Shown here in pieces: positions 61,578-64,000 of a stretch of DNA of 64,000 nt. How positions within the stretch are numbered: position 1 is the first letter of the stretch; every line of letters begins with the position of its first letter. The position numbers were made by a program, and so were the translations under genes. Below the pieces are notes generated by a model. It saw only the letters and a list, made by a program, of their open reading frames with translations, searched no databases and was not told the DNA's origin. The DNA is from Polaribacter sp. Hel_I_88 (GTDB lineage Bacteria; Bacteroidota; Bacteroidia; Flavobacteriales; Flavobacteriaceae). The stretch is from NCBI RefSeq assembly GCF_000687935.1, contig NZ_JHZZ01000001.1, positions 2,130,001 to 2,194,000 of the forward strand, written 5' to 3'.

Positions 61578-61641
61578 ATTCAAGGTTCAAAGTTGATGAC
61601 TTTTAACGCAAATCTTGAATTTTGAACTTTAAACCTTGAAT
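61578..61641 (+). repeat. Long-loop inverted repeat between exbB and exbD
   Basis: Arms 61578-61594 and 61625-61641 pair over 17 bases with one G-U around a 30-base loop. It belongs to the GTTCAAAG-type small repeats. Sitting inside the operon, it may stabilise or partly end the exbB message. Confidence 0.6.
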
Positions 61642-61648
61642 CTAAAGT

Positions 61649-62041
61649 ATGAATTTACGAGGAAGAAATAAAATAAATCCAACATTCAATATGTCGTCCA
61701 TGACCGATATTGTTTTTTTATTGTTGATATTTTTTATGCTCACATCAACCTTAGTCACAGTCAGTGCCATTGATGTTTTGCTACCCAAAGCAGGAGGAAA
61801 AACAGAAAACAGCAAATCTGTGGCAGTTTCAATCACCAATGAGTCCTTTTTTTATATCGATAAAACACAAGTAAGTTCAGAGAATTTAGAGAGTGAAATT
61901 TTAAGAAGTGTGGGTTCAGATAAAAAGAAAACGATTATTATAAGAGGAGATAAAGATGTACCCTATAAAAACGTGATGCAGGTAATTGACATTGCCAACA
62001 AAAATAAATTAAAAATGATTTTAGCTGTGAATGCTAAATAA
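61649..62041 (+). CDS. exbD: ExbD/TolR biopolymer transport protein
   Basis: A 130-residue protein with one N-terminal membrane helix (about 20-40). The proton-carrying Asp is in SMTDIVFLLLIFFML (Asp about 15-18 of the helix start), and the periplasmic domain ends VMQVIDIANKNKLKMIL. It partners ExbB in the TonB motor. It lies 92 bases after exbB and 44 before tonB, with hairpins in both gaps. Confidence 0.93.
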   Translation: MNLRGRNKINPTFNMSSMTDIVFLLLIFFMLTSTLVTVSAIDVLLPKAGGKTENSKSVAVSITNESFFYIDKTQVSSENLESEILRSVGSDKKKTIIIRGDKDVPYKNVMQVIDIANKNKLKMILAVNAK

Positions 62042-62050
62042 ATAATTCAT

Positions 62051-62077
62051 CCTGCAAGGTTTTAAAAACCTTGTAGG
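62051..62077 (+). repeat. Palindrome upstream of tonB
   Basis: CCTGCAAGGTTTT (62051-62063) and AAAACCTTGTAGG (62065-62077) pair with one G-U. The element is 8 bases before the tonB start and could affect its translation. Confidence 0.6.
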
Positions 62078-62085
62078 TATTTTAT

Positions 62086-62919
62086 ATGATGCCAATATTA
62101 GAAACAAAACATAAACGTAAATCAGCAGCAATAACAGCGGTTATTTTGTTGCTTTTGTTGTTTGTAGTCTTTAATTACGGAATGCAATACTTAGATCCTC
62201 CAGAAGAATATGGTTTGGCTATTAATTTTGGAGATGCCAATGTTGGGAGTGGAGAACCTGTTGAGTTTACTAAAAAAGCACCTACGCCTAGAGTTGTAGC
62301 GCAAGAACAAGAAGTAGTTGAAAAAGTAAAAGAAACGCCAAAAGAAATTCTCAAAGAAGAAATTATTACAAAAGAAACTGCTGAGGAAGTGCCTGTCGTA
62401 GAAAAGGTAAAAGAGGTAACAAAGCAACCTGTAAAAGAAGTTGTCAAAAAGGAAGTGCCGAAAGTAGTTCCAAAACCAAAACCTTCTAAAGAAACTACAG
62501 ATGCTTTAAATAGTTTGTTAAACGGAACTACCTCAGATGGAAAAGCAACAGGAGAAGGAGATGATGCAAAAGAAGGTGTGAAAGGAAATGAAAATGGCGA
62601 TCCAAATTCCAATAAGTATTATGGAAATACTGGAGGTGGCTCAGGAGGAAATTATAATTTAGCAGGAAGAAAAGCATTGCTGAAACCCATAAAAAAACCA
62701 GATTGTCAGGAGGAAGGTACCGTTGTTGTCAAAATTACGGTGGATAAAAACGGAAAAGTAATCAGTGCAATTCCTGGAGTAAAGGGCTCTACAAATACAG
62801 CGAAATGTTTATTAGACCCTGCCAAAGAAGCTGCCTTAAATACTACTTGGAATCAAGATGAAAAAGCACCTGTCAGTCAAACAGGCACTATCATTTATAA
62901 GTTTTCTCTAACAAAATAA
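62086..62919 (+). CDS. tonB: TonB energy-transducing protein
   Basis: A 277-residue protein with one membrane helix (about 15-33), then a long Lys/Glu/Val/Pro-rich periplasmic spacer (about 60-150, with VEKVKETPKE and KPVKEVVKKEVPK-like repeats), a Gly/Asn-rich linker and a C-terminal TonB domain (about 210-277, KKPDCQEEGTVVVKITVD and GTIIYKFSL). It spans the periplasm and transfers energy from ExbBD to TonB-dependent outer-membrane receptors. The ATG at 62089 is equally possible. Confidence 0.9.
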   Translation: MMPILETKHKRKSAAITAVILLLLLFVVFNYGMQYLDPPEEYGLAINFGDANVGSGEPVEFTKKAPTPRVVAQEQEVVEKVKETPKEILKEEIITKETAEEVPVVEKVKEVTKQPVKEVVKKEVPKVVPKPKPSKETTDALNSLLNGTTSDGKATGEGDDAKEGVKGNENGDPNSNKYYGNTGGGSGGNYNLAGRKALLKPIKKPDCQEEGTVVVKITVDKNGKVISAIPGVKGSTNTAKCLLDPAKEAALNTTWNQDEKAPVSQTGTIIYKFSLTK

Positions 62920-63085
62920 TGTGAAGCAGTTACACGTAAATCCATCTATTGATGAACAGTATCTATCTGTTTCTCAATGATGTTTGGTTTTTTATGTTGC
63001 TTGTTTTTAATATATTTATAGCAGTTTAAACAAAAAATCATCTAAAATTGATGCAATCAAAATCACATTTTTAGAGAATTAAAAT

Positions 63086-63093
63086 TATATTTG
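63086..63093 (+). promoter_or_regulatory. -7 promoter box of the cytidylyltransferase pair
   Basis: TATATTTG matches TAnnTTTG, with a predicted start near 63098. This favours the ATG at 63114 over that at 63102. Confidence 0.5.
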
Positions 63094-63113
63094 AAGAAAA
63101 AATGGAGGAAAAA

Positions 63114-63539
63114 ATGAAAAAAAAAGCAATCATAGTTTCAGGATATTTTAATCCAATTCACAAAGGCCATTTGGAGTATTTTAATAGCGCAAAAGCATTG
63201 GCAGATGAGTTGTTTGTGATTGTGAATAGCGATTTGCAAAGGGCTTTAAAAGGTTCTAAAGAATTTCAGGAAGAAGAGGAGCGCTTAATTATTGTACAAA
63301 ATATGAAGGCTGTAGATAAAGCAATGATTTCTATAGATAAAGATAGAACTGTTTGTGAAACGATTAGAAGTCTTTCAGAAAAGTATGGAAAAGAATACGA
63401 TTTAGGTTTTGCAAATGGGGGAGATCAAAACAATAATTCAATCCCAGAAGCTCCCATTTGTAAGGAGTTGAACATTCAGTTGATTGATGGCTTAGGAGAT
63501 AAAATACAATCCTCATCTTGGTTGCTTAAGAAAAAATAA
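63114..63539 (+). CDS. Cytidylyltransferase-like nucleotidyltransferase, first copy
   Basis: About 141 residues of the HxGH nucleotidyltransferase superfamily (TagD/RfaE-like), transferring a nucleotide to a phosphorylated alcohol or sugar. The motif is NPIHKGHLEYF near residues 13-23. I start at the ATG at 63114 because GGAGG at 63104-63108 sits at Shine-Dalgarno distance, rare here; the ATG at 63102 is 4 bases from the predicted transcript start. The C-terminal ISSTRIR-type motif of active members is replaced by DKIQSSSWLLKKK, so substrate and activity are uncertain. Confidence 0.8.
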   Translation: MKKKAIIVSGYFNPIHKGHLEYFNSAKALADELFVIVNSDLQRALKGSKEFQEEEERLIIVQNMKAVDKAMISIDKDRTVCETIRSLSEKYGKEYDLGFANGGDQNNNSIPEAPICKELNIQLIDGLGDKIQSSSWLLKKK

Positions 63540-63550
63540 AAAATAGTATT

Positions 63551-63982
63551 ATGAAAATAGGAATTACGTTTAGTGCCTTCGATTTATTGCATGCAGGGCA
63601 TATCACCATGCTAGAAGACGCAAAAAGGCAATGCGATTATTTAATTTGTGGTTTGCAAACTAATCCAACCTTAGATCGTCCAGAAAAAAATATGCCTGTA
63701 CAATCTGTGGTGGAAAGATACATTCAATTAAAGGGCTGTAAATTTGTAGATGAGGTTGTGCCTTATGCAACCGAACAAGATTTAGAAGATGTATTGCGTT
63801 CTTTTAAGATTGATGTACGAATTATAGGAGAAGAATACGCTAGCAAACAATTTACAGGAAGACAGTATTGTGAAGAAAAAGGAATTGATTTGTACTTTAA
63901 TAAAAGAGAACATCGTTTTTCTAGCAGCGGATTAAGAAGAGAGGTGCAAGCTAAAGAAAATCTAAAAACGAAAGATAAATAG
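63551..63982 (+). CDS. Glycerol-3-phosphate cytidylyltransferase-like protein, second copy
   Basis: A 143-residue HxGH nucleotidyltransferase closer to TagD: FSAFDLLHAGHITMLEDAKR with HAGH, then YLICGLQTNP, ERYIQLKGCKFVDEV, RIIGEEYASKQFTG and FSSSGLRREV near the end. It is 11 bases after the first copy, so the two are co-expressed. They may activate an alcohol or sugar phosphate for an envelope polymer; no polymerase is visible before the window ends at 64000. Confidence 0.85.
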   Translation: MKIGITFSAFDLLHAGHITMLEDAKRQCDYLICGLQTNPTLDRPEKNMPVQSVVERYIQLKGCKFVDEVVPYATEQDLEDVLRSFKIDVRIIGEEYASKQFTGRQYCEEKGIDLYFNKREHRFSSSGLRREVQAKENLKTKDK

Positions 63983-64000
63983 GTGTATCGTTTGTCGTTT

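Noticed and set aside
62175..62612. Antisense frame opposite tonB rich in Ser, Phe and Thr
   Set aside because: It mirrors the Lys/Glu/Pro-rich spacer of TonB; there is no start context or family likeness.

Overview
The window is AT-rich, densely coded chromosomal DNA of a member of the Flavobacteriaceae (Bacteroidota), most likely a marine Polaribacter- or Tenacibaculum-like genus. This rests on several signs: a T9SS-type C-terminal sorting domain, many short lipoproteins with a Cys lipobox, -7 boxes of the Bacteroidota type TAnnTTTG with few Shine-Dalgarno sites, BlaI/M56 proteins carrying TonB-like tails, an NhaD Na+/H+ antiporter, and flavobacterial intergenic palindromes. I see no rRNA, tRNA, CRISPR array, phage or intact insertion sequence.

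Layout. 1-3.4 kb: a partial lipoprotein, an M24 peptidase lipoprotein, DNA-3-methyladenine glycosylase and small membrane proteins. 3.5-7.1 kb: a MazG-like pyrophosphohydrolase facing a five-gene arsenic operon (arsR, DUF6428-like, arsC, OsmC-like, acr3). 7.2-11.1 kb: an ATP-grasp (RimK-like), GCS2 and N-formylglutamate-amidohydrolase-like operon that looks like a small amide-ligase pathway. 11.2-15.1 kb: a DUF3124 lipoprotein, PqqB-like metallo-hydrolase and GH2 glycosidase operon. 15.2-20.1 kb: ilvE, then DUF4920, haem lipoprotein, mnmD, a 43-residue membrane peptide, ruvC and hemW. 20.2-24.4 kb: cyclase, alpha/beta hydrolase, small membrane proteins, CorA and YjbR. 24.5-29.8 kb: a secreted beta-helix-like protein, a large M4/CUB/T9SS metalloprotease and formyl-THF cyclo-ligase. 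30-37.2 kb: a propeller-amidohydrolase, an M23 protein, adenine deaminase and PhnA.

37.4-44.3 kb is the most unusual block. A tandem dyad operator precedes a DUF4350-like secreted protein, a BlaI repressor, two nearly identical BlaR1-like M56 proteases that diverge abruptly in their exported tails, a lipoprotein with the same tail domain, a TPR protein and a second such lipoprotein. It reads as an envelope-sensing regulon built around one exported TonB-like domain.

44.9-53.9 kb is a nitrogen-assimilation block on the minus strand (porin, P-II, Amt, gltB, gltD). It is complemented by a Glu/Leu/Phe/Val-type dehydrogenase at 58 kb. 54-64 kb holds a divergent TruA-like synthase, acyl-CoA dehydrogenase, anmK, the dehydrogenase, nhaD, an exbB-exbD-tonB energy-transduction operon and two HxGH cytidylyltransferase-like genes.

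Between genes lie several repeat families. One palindromic GC-rich family overlaps the ends of ruvC, hemW and phnA and supplies codons to them. A separate element near 36.5 and 55.4 kb has two copies with a compensatory helix change, which suggests a structured RNA.
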